A stretch of 64,000 nt of DNA, from contig CAZDQF010000015.1 in the NCBI GenBank assembly GCA_964507445.1, positions 1 to 64,000 on the forward strand, given 5' to 3'. Source of the DNA: GCA-2683135 sp964507445. GTDB taxonomy: Bacteria; Planctomycetota; GCA-002687715. Below, in pieces: positions 8,431 to 17,093 of this stretch; positions within the stretch are counted from its first letter, which is position 1, and each line of letters starts with the position of its first letter. The notes under the pieces were generated by a model, which was given only the letters and a program-made list of their open reading frames with translations, ran no database searches and had not been told where the DNA came from. A program made the position numbers and the translations under genes.

Positions 8431-9078
8431 TTACCAGGTGTTCACGATCCGGGAGCAGGCGTAGGCGCCAAATCGGGCGGGGGACATGAGGACGCCGCGC
8501 CAGCGCTCCAGGTGATCGGACTGGTCCACCTCGGTGTCGTACCAGTGGTGCACGTCACGGACCACCCGCAGGTCGCTGGAGTCGAACAGCCCGTTGGCCT
8601 CCCAGATCAGGTCGCCGGCTCCCGCCGACACCAGGGAGATCCGCAGCCCCACGGCCATGGGCTCGTAGGCGCGATACCTCGTCACGGAACCGTACAGGAC
8701 CCCGTCCGCCTTGTAGGTGCGGGCCAGGTCCATGAGCGCCTGCTTGACGATCTCACCGGTGAGGACGAACTCCCGCCGGTGATCCTGGCCCAGGGCGCGG
8801 TGATCCACCTCCACCACTTCGAACGCCTGGCGACGGTTGAGGGCGTCCACGAACGCTCTCTGCAAGCCGTTGGCGTGCTCCGGATGGGCGGTGTCGTCAC
8901 GGAACGGCAGCACCAGGACGCGGCGGACCCGGAAACCGTCCACCGTCGGAGCGCGGTATGAGACCGGGATGGTCACCGCGTCCGGTGTCGGCTCACCGAG
9001 GTAGTGGTCGCGTATGTGGCAGCCGCCGAGAGTCAGGACTCCGGCGAGGGCGGCGACCATGATCGAGGTTCTCATCAT
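8431..9078 (-). CDS. Lipoprotein, CsgG/LpoB-like fold suspected
   Basis: A 215-residue lipoprotein: MMRTSIMVAALAGVLTLGGC carries a lipobox (LGGC), so the mature protein would begin at Cys20. The body contains the pattern VRRVLVLPFRDDTAHPEHANG, followed later by DGVLYGSVTRYRAYE, which resembles the alpha/beta anticodon-binding-like fold of CsgG, LpoB and TolB-N type outer-membrane lipoproteins (a conserved LPF-strand, then a G-x-V strand). The start overlaps the upstream gene as ATGA, implying translational coupling. It is the last gene of the FliA sub-operon, so a role in an outer-membrane or periplasmic step of flagellar assembly is plausible, by analogy to flagellar lipoproteins such as FlgP/FlgT, but this is inference. 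Confidence 0.7.
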   Translation of the reverse strand: MMRTSIMVAALAGVLTLGGCHIRDHYLGEPTPDAVTIPVSYRAPTVDGFRVRRVLVLPFRDDTAHPEHANGLQRAFVDALNRRQAFEVVEVDHRALGQDHRREFVLTGEIVKQALMDLARTYKADGVLYGSVTRYRAYEPMAVGLRISLVSAGAGDLIWEANGLFDSSDLRVVRDVHHWYDTEVDQSDHLERWRGVLMSPARFGAYACSRIVNTW

Positions 9079-9533
9079 TGCTTCTCGCTGGCCAGGTCCG
9101 CCAGCCGGGTCTTGAGCATCTCGCGCTCGACACGCAGCCGCATGATGCGGGCCTTGAGCAACTCGTCCATCAAGCCCCGATTGTCTTCTGCCTGCATGGC
9201 CAGGAGGCGCTCCAGTTCTTCCACTCGGCGCAGTTGAACGCCGGCGCTCTCTTCGGCCTGGGCGGCGCGCTTCTCCGCCTTCGCCTGGGCGGCGGCGGCG
9301 CTCTCGATCCGTGCCTTCAACAGGGCGTTCTCCCGGATCTTGGCGTCGAGCATCTCCAGGGTGGTGTTCTTCGGCGGACTGGAGTCCATGGTCACCGTGG
9401 GGCCGTCCTTCAGGTACCCCGTGCCGTGAGCGGCGTGGGTCTGGTCGGGGGTGCCCACCGGGGTCGATCCGCAACCGCTGAGGCCGCCGATGATGGCTAC
9501 GGTGATGATGAACGGGGTGATTCTCATGGTCAT
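9075..9533 (-). CDS. Coiled-coil lipoprotein in the fliA sub-operon
   Basis: A 152-residue lipoprotein, signal IIGGLSGC with lipobox LSGC. After a short Thr/Pro linker, residues about 60-150 are a continuous Ala/Glu/Lys/Arg-rich coiled coil (AQAKAEKRAAQAEES, EREMLKTRLADLASEKQ). The ATG at 9533 overlaps the upstream stop as ATGA, but a second ATG at 9527 sits at better distance from AGGAG, so translation may start at either. Its stop overlaps the next lipoprotein start, again as ATGA. It probably spans the periplasm as a rod-like anchor. No family was recognised. Confidence 0.75.
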   Translation of the reverse strand: MTMRITPFIITVAIIGGLSGCGSTPVGTPDQTHAAHGTGYLKDGPTVTMDSSPPKNTTLEMLDAKIRENALLKARIESAAAAQAKAEKRAAQAEESAGVQLRRVEELERLLAMQAEDNRGLMDELLKARIMRLRVEREMLKTRLADLASEKQ

Positions 9534-9766
9534 TCTCCTGGAGTCTGTTCGTTCGTGAGGGCGGGGTCGTAGAGGCACTCCACCTCGGTCGTGCGACCGC
9601 AGGGGCAACTCACCACGATGGCCTCCACCAGATCGCCGGCGCGGCGCAACGTGACCTGGAGCTGCTGATCGCAGCCGTCCTCCGTTACGCCCGCCCCGTG
9701 TGACGCGGCGGCGGTTTGATCGCCCACCACCAAGTCGGCGGCCTTGAGGATTCTCGAGCGTCTCAT
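9530..9766 (-). CDS. Small C-x-C protein downstream of fliA
   Basis: A 78-residue protein beginning MRRSRILKAADLVVGD, 8 bases after the fliA stop. It has Cys in EDGCDQQ, then SCPCGRT and VECLYD, so four cysteines that could bind a metal ion. It has no signal or membrane segment. Its stop overlaps the next start as ATGA. It is in a co-transcribed flagellar cluster, so it could be a small flagellar chaperone or regulator, but I recognise no family. Confidence 0.65.
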   Translation of the reverse strand: MRRSRILKAADLVVGDQTAAASHGAGVTEDGCDQQLQVTLRRAGDLVEAIVVSCPCGRTTEVECLYDPALTNEQTPGE

Positions 9767-9774
9767 GCGGTGCC

Positions 9775-10536
9775 TCAGACAGGACTCGCCTGCTCCCCGC
9801 ACATGGACTTCCTGAGCCTGAACAACGCCTTCGCGTGGAGCTGGGAGACCCGGGACTCGGTGACCCCGAGCACGGCTCCGATCTCCTTCAGTCGCAGCTC
9901 TTCCGCGTAGTACAGCAGGACCACCTGCCGCTCTCTCTCCGGTAGTTCCTGGATCGCCTGGGCCAGCTCGGTCTTGGCCTCGTTGACCGCGGCGGAGTCC
10001 GACGGGTCAGGACTCTCCGGCATGCGGAGACAGTCCACCAGTCGGCTGGCCCCGTCTTCCGTGTTGCCAGCGGGTTCGTCCAGTGAGATGAAGCTGGCGC
10101 CGTGAGCGTGGACCAGCCCATCCTCCACCTGTCCGATGGAGAGGCCCGCGGCCTCCGCGATCTCCTCCGGCGTGGCCGGCCTCCCCAGGGTCTCCTCCAG
10201 GGCTTGTTCGGTCTCACCGATCAGGCGCATACGGTCACGGCGACTGCGTGGTACAGCGTCGTGCTTCCGGATCTCGTCCAGGATGGCGCCGCGGATGCTG
10301 ACGTAGGCGTAGGTCTTGAACGCGGCTCCCTTGGCCGGGTTGTACGTGTCGGCGGCGTTCATGAGTCCCAGGACCCCCACCTCGAACAGGTCTTCCCTGT
10401 CCAGGGTCACGGGGAGGTGGATGGGCAGCCTGCCGAGCACGTGCTGCACCAGGGGCAGGTAGTCTTCGACGAGAGCCTGCCGTTCGGTTCGGCTCATGGG
10501 CCGCTGTCCGTAGGCGTGGATGGGGTTGTGACTCAT
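9775..10536 (-). CDS. fliA: Flagellar RNA polymerase sigma factor FliA (sigma-28)
   Basis: A 253-residue sigma-70 family protein of the FliA type. Region 2 shows LPLVQHVLGRLPIHLP, LDREDLFEVGVLGLMNAAD, FKTYAYVSIRGAILDEIR. Region 3 follows (GRPATPEEIAEAAGLS), and region 4 ends LPERERQVVLLYYAEELR with the helix-turn-helix LKEIGAVLGVTESRVSQL. Length fits FliA. It directs core polymerase to late flagellar promoters (GCCGATAA-type -10), which are present elsewhere in this window, and is normally held by FlgM, a candidate for which is at 663. Its start overlaps the upstream membrane protein (ATGA). Confidence 0.97.
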   Translation of the reverse strand: MSHNPIHAYGQRPMSRTERQALVEDYLPLVQHVLGRLPIHLPVTLDREDLFEVGVLGLMNAADTYNPAKGAAFKTYAYVSIRGAILDEIRKHDAVPRSRRDRMRLIGETEQALEETLGRPATPEEIAEAAGLSIGQVEDGLVHAHGASFISLDEPAGNTEDGASRLVDCLRMPESPDPSDSAAVNEAKTELAQAIQELPERERQVVLLYYAEELRLKEIGAVLGVTESRVSQLHAKALFRLRKSMCGEQASPV

Positions 10537-10814
10537 GCGCCCACCTCCGTCTCAGCCTTGTCCGAGGAGTCCGCGCGGAGCGAGGCGGCGAAGGAGCGGC
10601 CGACGAACCAACCGAGCACCCGGCCCAGCAAGGTGAACACGGCCCACGCCATGGCTCCGCGCAACAGGGCCGTCGGGGCCGTGGTGCCGGAGAGCACGCC
10701 GCTCAGGTAGGTGGCGGCGAGGGCGAACATGCCGAACCAGGAGCCCAGGAGCCGCGACGCGGCGCTCGGCAGGTTCGGTGTCGTGGGGGGTGTGTCTTCC
10801 TTCTTCTTGCTCAT
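10533..10814 (-). CDS. Small two-TM protein between flhA and fliA
   Basis: A 93-residue protein starting MSKKKEDTPP at 10814. Two hydrophobic segments (about 25-45, WFGMFALAATYLSGVL, and about 52-70, GAMAWAVFTLLGRVLGWFVG) make it an integral membrane protein with a charged tail. The stop overlaps the fliA start as ATGA, indicating coupling. In many bacteria this place is taken by flhF and flhG, both of which are absent here. No family recognised. Confidence 0.75.
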   Translation of the reverse strand: MSKKKEDTPPTTPNLPSAASRLLGSWFGMFALAATYLSGVLSGTTAPTALLRGAMAWAVFTLLGRVLGWFVGRSFAASLRADSSDKAETEVGA

Positions 10815-10927
10815 CACGATGGACGGTGGCGCCTAAGGTGCCTCCATGTGTTGTTTCGGCATTGTTGGCTTTTGGGCTGAGGTGTGTTCACCGGTTCAGT
10901 GGATCTCGGGACTTGCTGAGTGTCGGA

Positions 10928-13051
10928 TCATGCGACAGCGGCGTGATCCGGTGTCCCGGTCCCCTGCGCATCCAGCTGGACCAGTCCCACGGACTCGATG
11001 CCGTCGGCCTTGAGCACCTCTCCGAACGAGAGCACGGGGATCGGTGGTTTGAGAGATCGCAGCAGCTCTGACAGGTGGCGACGCAGAGGTCCCCGCACCA
11101 GCAGGACCGGTTCGAAGCCGCTGGTCTGAGCGCGACGCCAGGCCTCCACGACCGCTTCCTGCAGCCGGTGCAGCAGGGCCGCCCCCAGGTGGGGGTTGCC
11201 GTCGGTCTGGTTCACCAACGTCTCCATGGCCTGTTGCTCGAGCGCCGGCGCCAGGGTCAGCGCCTGGATCTTCCCGGACGGGGCGACGCACATTTCGGCG
11301 ATGCTGCGAGACAGGCGCGTCCGGACCAGCTCCGTCAGGTCGTCCGGGTCCTTGTGGTCGCCGCCCGAGTCGGAGAGGGTCTCGAGGATGGCCACGAGGT
11401 CGCGGATCGGGATGCGCTCCCGCAGCAGGTTGCTGAGGACCTTTTGGATGACGCCGATGCTGAGGATGTCGGGCACCAGTTCGTTGACCACCGTGGGGTT
11501 GGTCTCCCGTACCCGCTCGAGGGCGTTCTGGACGTCCTCGCGAGAGAGCAGCTCGTCCGCGTGTTCCTTGACCACCTCCGTGAGGTGCGTCACCAGCACC
11601 GACTCCGGGTCCACCACGGTGTAGCCGAGGACCTCCGCTTCGCCCTTGCGGTCGTTGTGCACCCACGTGGCGGGGAGCCCGAAGGTCGGGTCCTCCGTCG
11701 CCACCCCGGGGATCGGGTCCAGGCCGCCGCCTGGGTCCATGGCCAGCACGTGGTCCGGGTACAGCTCACCGCCGGCGATCTCCTGGCCGCCGATGAGGAT
11801 GCGGTAGCGGTTCGGCTCCAGGGTGAGGTTGTCCCGCATGCGGATGGGAGGAACCACCAGCCCGTACTGCTGCGCGAACTGCTTCCTGACCATGGCGATG
11901 TGATCCAGCAGGTTCCCGGACCGATTCTCATCCACCAGGGGGATCAGGCGGTAGCCGATCTCGATCCCCATGCGGTCGACCTTGAGCAGCTCCGACAGCG
12001 CTTCGGGGGTGAGCTCCGCCGCGGTCTCCGGTTCCGGGACGACCTCCTCCTGGTCTCGCTCCTCCGTCGCCTTGACCAGCTTGTTCCCGACCTGGGACAC
12101 CAGCAGGATGCCGACTCCGAGGATGAAGAACGGGAGCGAAGGCAGGCCGGGGACGAAGGCGAACGTGAGCACCATGAGCCCGGACATGCGCATGGCCCGG
12201 GGGCTCAGCAGGAACTGGGCGGCGATCTCGCGAGACAGGGGGATGTCGCTGCGGCTCTTGGTCACCAGCACGCCGGCGGCGATGGCGATGACCAGGGCGG
12301 GGATCTGGGACACCAGCCCGTCGCCCACGGTGAGGACCGCGTACTTGCTCAGCGCGTCGGCGGGGGCCAGGTCCTTGGACATCCCGATGGCCACGCCGCC
12401 GATGATGTTCACCAGGGTGATGATGATGCCGGCGATGCTGTCACCGCGGACGAACTTCCCGGCGCCGTCCATGGCGCCGTAGAACTCCGCTTCGGCGGTG
12501 ATGGCGGCGCGGCGGCTGCGGGCGTCCTCTTCCGTGATCAGGCCCGCGTTGAGGTCCGCGTCGATGGCCATCTGCTTGCCGGGCATGCCGTCCAGGGTGA
12601 ACCGGGCGGCGACCTCGCTGATGCGGTTTGAGCCCTTGGTGATGACGACGAACTGGATCACCACCAGGATCAGGAACACCACCATGCCGATGACCAGGTT
12701 CCCGCCGACGACGAAGTCGCCGAACGACTCGATCACCTCACCTGCGTTGCCGTTGAGGAGGATCAGGCGCGTGGAGGCGACGTTGAGCGCCAGCCTGTAG
12801 AGGGTCGTGAACAGCAGCAGGGAAGGGAAGGTGTTGAACTCCAGCGGCTCCCTCACCGTGAGGGTGATGATGAGGACCATGAGGGCCGCGGCCAGGTTCA
12901 CGGTGATGGCCAGGTCCAGCAGCAGCGGCGGCAACGGGACCATGAGGACGAACAAGACCCCCATGACGCCAGCGGCGAGGAGCACGTCCGAGTACTTGCC
13001 CAGGATGCCGTCGTCGGCGATGGGGGGGAGCTTGGCTTGCTGGGCGGTCAT
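10928..13051 (-). CDS. flhA: Flagellar export-gate protein FlhA
   Basis: A 707-residue inner-membrane protein, usual length for FlhA, the large subunit of the flagellar type III export gate that couples proton flow to substrate export. The N-terminal half has about eight TM segments, with the FHIPEP-like stretch between TM4 and TM5 (ITKGSNRISEVAARFTLDGM, PGKQMAIDADLNAG). The C-terminal half (from about 350) is the cytoplasmic domain that binds chaperones (LEPNRYRILIGGQEIA, ATWVHNDR). The start overlaps flhB (ATGA). Confidence 0.98.
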   Translation of the reverse strand: MTAQQAKLPPIADDGILGKYSDVLLAAGVMGVLFVLMVPLPPLLLDLAITVNLAAALMVLIITLTVREPLEFNTFPSLLLFTTLYRLALNVASTRLILLNGNAGEVIESFGDFVVGGNLVIGMVVFLILVVIQFVVITKGSNRISEVAARFTLDGMPGKQMAIDADLNAGLITEEDARSRRAAITAEAEFYGAMDGAGKFVRGDSIAGIIITLVNIIGGVAIGMSKDLAPADALSKYAVLTVGDGLVSQIPALVIAIAAGVLVTKSRSDIPLSREIAAQFLLSPRAMRMSGLMVLTFAFVPGLPSLPFFILGVGILLVSQVGNKLVKATEERDQEEVVPEPETAAELTPEALSELLKVDRMGIEIGYRLIPLVDENRSGNLLDHIAMVRKQFAQQYGLVVPPIRMRDNLTLEPNRYRILIGGQEIAGGELYPDHVLAMDPGGGLDPIPGVATEDPTFGLPATWVHNDRKGEAEVLGYTVVDPESVLVTHLTEVVKEHADELLSREDVQNALERVRETNPTVVNELVPDILSIGVIQKVLSNLLRERIPIRDLVAILETLSDSGGDHKDPDDLTELVRTRLSRSIAEMCVAPSGKIQALTLAPALEQQAMETLVNQTDGNPHLGAALLHRLQEAVVEAWRRAQTSGFEPVLLVRGPLRRHLSELLRSLKPPIPVLSFGEVLKADGIESVGLVQLDAQGTGTPDHAAVA

Positions 13052-14133
13052 GACGCGGTGTTCTCCAGGACGCGAGCGCCCTTACCGTTGCGATAGACCC
13101 AGGCGATGACCTTGGCCACGGCCTGGAACAGCTCTTCAGGGACGTGCCGGCCGAGCTTGACCGTGCGGTAAAGCTGCCGCGCGAGCGGCGGGTCAGAGCG
13201 GACGGGCACGCCGTTCTGCTGTGCGATATCGATGATGCGCAGGGCGATGAGGTTCCGGCCCTTGGCCACCACCTTGGGTGCGTGGTGGGCGCCGGACTCG
13301 TACTTCAAGGCGACGGCGAAGTGGGTCGGGTTGCGGACCACGACCGTGGCCTTCTTGACGTCGTGCATCATGCGGGCCCGGGCCATCTCTCTCTGCACCT
13401 GACGGATCCGTCCCTTGATCCGCGGGTCGCCCTCGCCGCGCTTCCGGTCCTCCTTGACCTCTTCCTTGGTCATCATGAGGTCCTTGCCGTGGCGCCACCG
13501 TTGCCAGGCGAGGTCCATGAGTCCGAGGAACAGGAGGACGGCGGCGACCCGGAGCCCGATGGTGAAGGTCGTCTCCACGAACAGGTGGGCGGCGGCGGCG
13601 AGGCTGGCTTCTCCCAGGTTGCGCGCCTGGGGGATGACGTCCTTCAAGGTGATGTAGATGATCACCCCGACCACGACCATCTTGGCCATGGACATGGCCA
13701 CGGCGAACACGCTGCGAGCGGACAGCAGGCGCTGCATCCCCTTGGCCGGGTCCAGCTTCTCCCATCGCAGCTGCAAGCGTCGAGGGTCCACCTTTAAGCC
13801 CGCTTGCAGATAGCCGCCCAGGGCGGCGACGACGAAGATGGTCCCCAGCAAGGGCAGGGCGATCTCCAGGTAGGCGTTCTGGTTGAACTGGACCAGGGAC
13901 CCGAGCCCCTCGGCGGCCACCAGCTCGTAGTCCTCGAGGGAGAAGGTCCGCCTCAGCAGGCGATCGAACGAAGCCCCGATGTCGGCCCCCGTGTGGCGCA
14001 GGGCCAGCAACACGATGAAGAAGAGGATGGAGGCGACCAGCTCCTTCGAGTAGGCGATCTGCCCCTTGCCGGAGGCGTCCTCCAGTCGCTGTTGTGTCGC
14101 CTGTTCCGATTTTTCCTGAGCGTTGTCAGCCAA
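13048..14133 (-). CDS. flhB: Flagellar export switch protein FlhB
   Basis: A 361-residue protein with four TM segments followed by a cytoplasmic domain containing the autocleavage motif NPTH (in VVVRNPTHFAVAL). Cleavage between Asn and Pro in known FlhB proteins lets the export gate switch from rod/hook to filament substrates, in response to FliK. DVKKATVVVRN and LALRIIDIA flank the site as expected. It is 3 bases downstream of fliR and overlaps flhA. Confidence 0.98.
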   Translation of the reverse strand: MADNAQEKSEQATQQRLEDASGKGQIAYSKELVASILFFIVLLALRHTGADIGASFDRLLRRTFSLEDYELVAAEGLGSLVQFNQNAYLEIALPLLGTIFVVAALGGYLQAGLKVDPRRLQLRWEKLDPAKGMQRLLSARSVFAVAMSMAKMVVVGVIIYITLKDVIPQARNLGEASLAAAAHLFVETTFTIGLRVAAVLLFLGLMDLAWQRWRHGKDLMMTKEEVKEDRKRGEGDPRIKGRIRQVQREMARARMMHDVKKATVVVRNPTHFAVALKYESGAHHAPKVVAKGRNLIALRIIDIAQQNGVPVRSDPPLARQLYRTVKLGRHVPEELFQAVAKVIAWVYRNGKGARVLENTAS

Positions 14134-14136
14134 GGA

Positions 14137-14919
14137 TCACCTCCCCGCCGCCATGGCTTGCAGGTTGACCCCCATGAGCTCCAGCGCGCCGTCGAACGTG
14201 GCGAGCATCTCGGGGAGGAACAGGATCATGAGGATGAGCCCCGCCGCGATGCGGATGGGCCAGCTCGCCTCCAGCACGTGGAGCTGGGGGGCCACCTTGG
14301 CCAGGTAGCCGACGCACACGGTCACCACGATGAGCAGCACGAACACGGGGGCCGCCATGCGGACCCCGGCCCCGATCATGGCCAGGGTGAACCCCAGCAG
14401 GGGCTCGAACATCTCCGGCCCGAGCATGAACGTCCCGGGCTTGACCGTGTCGAAGGACTGGACCAGGGACGCGATCACGAGCTCATGTCCGCCGGACATG
14501 AAGAACAGGATCGCCACCAGGCTGATGAACAGTTGTGACAGCAGGGGCTGGCTCAGGCCGCTGATGGGGTCCACCTGGTTCGACATGTTGAGCCCCATCT
14601 CCGTGGCGATGAGGGCGCCGGCGATACGGGCCGCTTCGAACACGAGGCTCGCCATCCAGCCGAAGACCAGGCCGAACAGCAGCTCGCGGACGGTGGCGAG
14701 GGCGAGCAGCAAGGGGTCGGACCCGGGGTCCTCCAGGTGCTCCGTGCGGGCGGTGGCGACCAGGATCCCGATGACCATGGAGAGGCCGATCTTCTGGAAT
14801 CGGGCTGCGCTGCCCTGGGCGAAGATGGGGAGGAACCAGAGGACTCCCATGACCCGCGCCACGTGCAGACCGGTGGCCCGAACGAGTCCGTCGAGTCCTT
14901 CAAGCCCTTCAATTCCCAT
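14137..14919 (-). CDS. fliR: Flagellar export protein FliR
   Basis: A 260-residue hydrophobic protein with six likely TM segments. Conserved FliR features: RVMGVLWFLPIFAQGSAARF near the N-terminus, NMSNQVDPISGLSQPLLSQ in the centre and LTVCVGYLAKVAPQLH-like text near the end. FliR joins FliP and FliQ in the export-gate core complex. It sits between fliQ (12 bases upstream) and flhB (3 bases downstream). Confidence 0.96.
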   Translation of the reverse strand: MGIEGLEGLDGLVRATGLHVARVMGVLWFLPIFAQGSAARFQKIGLSMVIGILVATARTEHLEDPGSDPLLLALATVRELLFGLVFGWMASLVFEAARIAGALIATEMGLNMSNQVDPISGLSQPLLSQLFISLVAILFFMSGGHELVIASLVQSFDTVKPGTFMLGPEMFEPLLGFTLAMIGAGVRMAAPVFVLLIVVTVCVGYLAKVAPQLHVLEASWPIRIAAGLILMILFLPEMLATFDGALELMGVNLQAMAAGR

Positions 14920-14931
14920 GCTGCGCGTCCG

Positions 14932-15204
14932 TCAACCGATCCCGGTGTCCGCCATCCGTTCGAACGCGGCGCGAGCGAAGGTCATGATGCGGTTGATCAT
15001 CCAGGGCATGAGGGTGATGAGGGTCACCGCCACGGCGAACATCTTGGGGATCATGGACAAGGTCTGTTCCTGGACGGAGGTGACCGCCTGGAAGATGGCC
15101 ACCAGCAGCCCCACGGCCAGCCCGACGCAGAGCACGGGCGCCGCCAGGATCATGGCGGTCATCAGCGTCTCCCTGCCGATCTCGATGACGGTCTGAGGTG
15201 TCAC
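14932..15204 (-). CDS. fliQ: Flagellar export protein FliQ
   Basis: A 90-residue, two-TM protein typical of FliQ: LMTAMILAAPVLCVGLAVGL, then IFQAVTSVQEQTLSMIPK, then the second TM. It is part of the FliP5Q4R1 export channel. It lies 4 bases after fliP and 12 before fliR. Confidence 0.97.
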   Translation of the reverse strand: MTPQTVIEIGRETLMTAMILAAPVLCVGLAVGLLVAIFQAVTSVQEQTLSMIPKMFAVAVTLITLMPWMINRIMTFARAAFERMADTGIG

Positions 15205-15208
15205 TTGG

Positions 15209-15970
15209 TCAGGCTCCCTGGAAGCTCTGCACGAGGGCCCGGACCACCAGGTCCCAGCCGTCGACGAGGATGAACAAGAGGATCTTGAATGGGGTCGAGA
15301 TGATGACGGGCGGGAGCATGAACATGCCCATGCTCAGCAGCACGCTGGCCACCACCAGGTCGACGATGAGGAACGGCAGATACACCAGGAACCCCATCTG
15401 GAAGGCGGTCCTCAGCTCCGAGAGGGCGAACGCCGGCACCAGCACGTAGAGCGGTGCGTCGGCGGCGGTCTCCGGCTTCTCCTGCTGCGTCAGGTCGACG
15501 ATGAGCTCCAGGTCGGAGCTTCGGGTCTGGGAGAGGAGGAACCCGGACAGGGACCTGGAGGCTCTGTCGGTGGCCTCGCCGAGGGTGATCTGCTCGTCCA
15601 GGTACGGCTGCAGGGCGGTGTCGTTCACCTCCCCGATGACCGGGTTCATGATGACGATGGTGAGGAACAGGCTGAGCCCGATGAGCACCTGGTTGGGCGG
15701 CATCTCCTGAACGGAGAGGGCCTTCCTCACGAAGGAGAGGACGATGATGATCCGCGTGAAGGAGGTCACCGTCATCACCAACCCGGGGAGCACCGTGAGG
15801 GCGGTGAGGATGAGGACGATCTTCACCGGCCCGGACAGATCCTCGAGGGGATCGCCGTTGCCTGCCTGGGGCGCCGCGGGCTGCGGCGGGTCCGGCAGCG
15901 GGAGGTCCTGGGCGAGGACGCCGCCGCCGAGCAGGAGCAGCAGGGTGAGTCCGTACAGGACGCGGGTCAT
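15209..15970 (-). CDS. fliP: Flagellar export protein FliP
   Basis: A 253-residue protein with a cleavable-type signal at the N-terminus (LLLLLGGGVLA) as in other FliP. Characteristic text includes MTSFTRIIIVLSF-like, MPPNQVLIGLSLFLT, LSELRTAFQMGFLVYLPFL and MGMFMLPPVIISTPFKILLF. It forms the export-gate ring with FliQ and FliR. The start overlaps fliO (ATGA). Confidence 0.98.
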   Translation of the reverse strand: MTRVLYGLTLLLLLGGGVLAQDLPLPDPPQPAAPQAGNGDPLEDLSGPVKIVLILTALTVLPGLVMTVTSFTRIIIVLSFVRKALSVQEMPPNQVLIGLSLFLTIVIMNPVIGEVNDTALQPYLDEQITLGEATDRASRSLSGFLLSQTRSSDLELIVDLTQQEKPETAADAPLYVLVPAFALSELRTAFQMGFLVYLPFLIVDLVVASVLLSMGMFMLPPVIISTPFKILLFILVDGWDLVVRALVQSFQGA

Positions 15971-16665
15971 CCCTCAGACCTCTCCACGGATTCCTGCAGC
16001 AGGTGCCTGAACGCGGGGGGGACCCGATGGGCACCCGTCGGCATGGAGGGCGGGGCGCCGGCGTCTCGTGCGGCGGCGCTGATCTCGACCTTGTCCTCCG
16101 CCGCATCCACGAGGCTGGCGGCGATGGACGGGGTGTGGGCAGCCGGTGAAGAGGCGGACTCGCCGGCCTCATCGTCCTGCTCCACGGGGAAGTCCGTGGC
16201 CTCGTACTCGGCCAACAGCTGGATGTCCTCCGAGCCGCAACCCAGCAGCAGGGTGCGGTCCTTGTAGGAGACGACGAAGACCTGACGCTTGGAACCCAGC
16301 GACAGGGCGTCCACCAGCCCGAGCACCTTGGCGCGACCGGGGGCCAGGCGCGCCCGCCTCATCAGGCGGCTGATGCCCCAGAGCACCAGGACCATGACAC
16401 CGATGACCACGAGCAGGGAGACCAGCACCTCCGTAGGCGAGGTGACGTCACCCGTGAGCCCTGTGGGCTGAGCGTCGGTCTCCGGAGCCTCCAGAGCCGC
16501 CGGGGCGCTCGGTGCCTGGGCGGCGGCGTTACCGGCGGTGGTCCCGCCGTCAACGAGGGCGCGGGCGCCCATGGTGCAGACGATCAACGCGACGCCGATG
16601 CCGAACCCGATGGCGAGCTTCCGCGTGGTGTTTCCACGGACACGGTCCAGTTGCATTCTTCCCAT
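15967..16665 (-). CDS. fliO: Flagellar assembly protein FliO
   Basis: A 232-residue protein, first of the export operon. An N-terminal hydrophobic segment (LAIGFGIGVALIVCTMGA), a Pro/Ala linker, a second TM (LVSLLVVIGVMVLVLWGI) and the FliO-type strand (VLGLVDALSLGSKRQVFVV, then LLLGCG) identify it. FliO assists FliP assembly. The extra N-terminal TM and the long acidic C-terminal tail are larger than in enterobacteria. Start may be the ATG at 16665 or 16656. Confidence 0.9.
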   Translation of the reverse strand: MGRMQLDRVRGNTTRKLAIGFGIGVALIVCTMGARALVDGGTTAGNAAAQAPSAPAALEAPETDAQPTGLTGDVTSPTEVLVSLLVVIGVMVLVLWGISRLMRRARLAPGRAKVLGLVDALSLGSKRQVFVVSYKDRTLLLGCGSEDIQLLAEYEATDFPVEQDDEAGESASSPAAHTPSIAASLVDAAEDKVEISAAARDAGAPPSMPTGAHRVPPAFRHLLQESVERSEG

Positions 16666-16822
16666 GCCGGGGAGATAGCAACGGACGTGCCCGGAAGCAG
16701 ATCAGGTGAGGATCGACCCGGATTGTCGGGAATCGCGTCGGATCTGCGTGCCAGAAGGGCGCGCTGGTCGGTGTCGTCGGGTCAACCGACGTCGCGTTCG
16801 GCGACGACCGTTGGTTTTGACA

Positions 16823-17014
16823 TCACTTGCAGCGGAACTGACGGGCCTCGGTGCCGGTTCCGTCGACGTGCAGCTGGACGCTGCGCATGCAGCGAGGGCA
16901 GCGGCCTCTATACACCCGGGCGTGAGGCGGCCGGTAGATGCGACTGTAGATGGAGCAGCACTCGAACAGGATGCCGATCCACGGTCGGGTCTGTGTCTTG
17001 GAATCCAGGGCCAT
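16823..17014 (-). CDS. Small C-x-x-C protein, conserved in Planctomycetes
   Basis: A 63-residue protein with RPWIGILFECCSIYSRIYR, then GRCPRCMRSVQLHVDG. It has four cysteines (CC then CPRC), which could form a metal site. I recall a family of very similar short planctomycete proteins (R-P-W-x-G, F-x-C-C, Y-R, C-P-x-C) and rate the call on that pattern; its function is unknown. The ATG at 17014 is chosen because the conserved part begins just after it. A GTG at 17071 would add 19 residues. No clear Shine-Dalgarno. Divergent from the SDR-like gene at 17094. Confidence 0.7.
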   Translation of the reverse strand: MALDSKTQTRPWIGILFECCSIYSRIYRPPHARVYRGRCPRCMRSVQLHVDGTGTEARQFRCK

Positions 17015-17093
17015 CGGTAGATGATCGGCCGTTGGGGCGCGGTGTCTTGAGAGGACCTCCGACGTCAGCACCCGAAGCTGCTACCATCCCGCC

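Noticed and set aside
11075..12631. Plus-strand frame of about 518 codons inside flhA
   Set aside because: Antisense to a certain FlhA; His/Gly/Asp-rich composition typical of reverse frames in GC-rich DNA.
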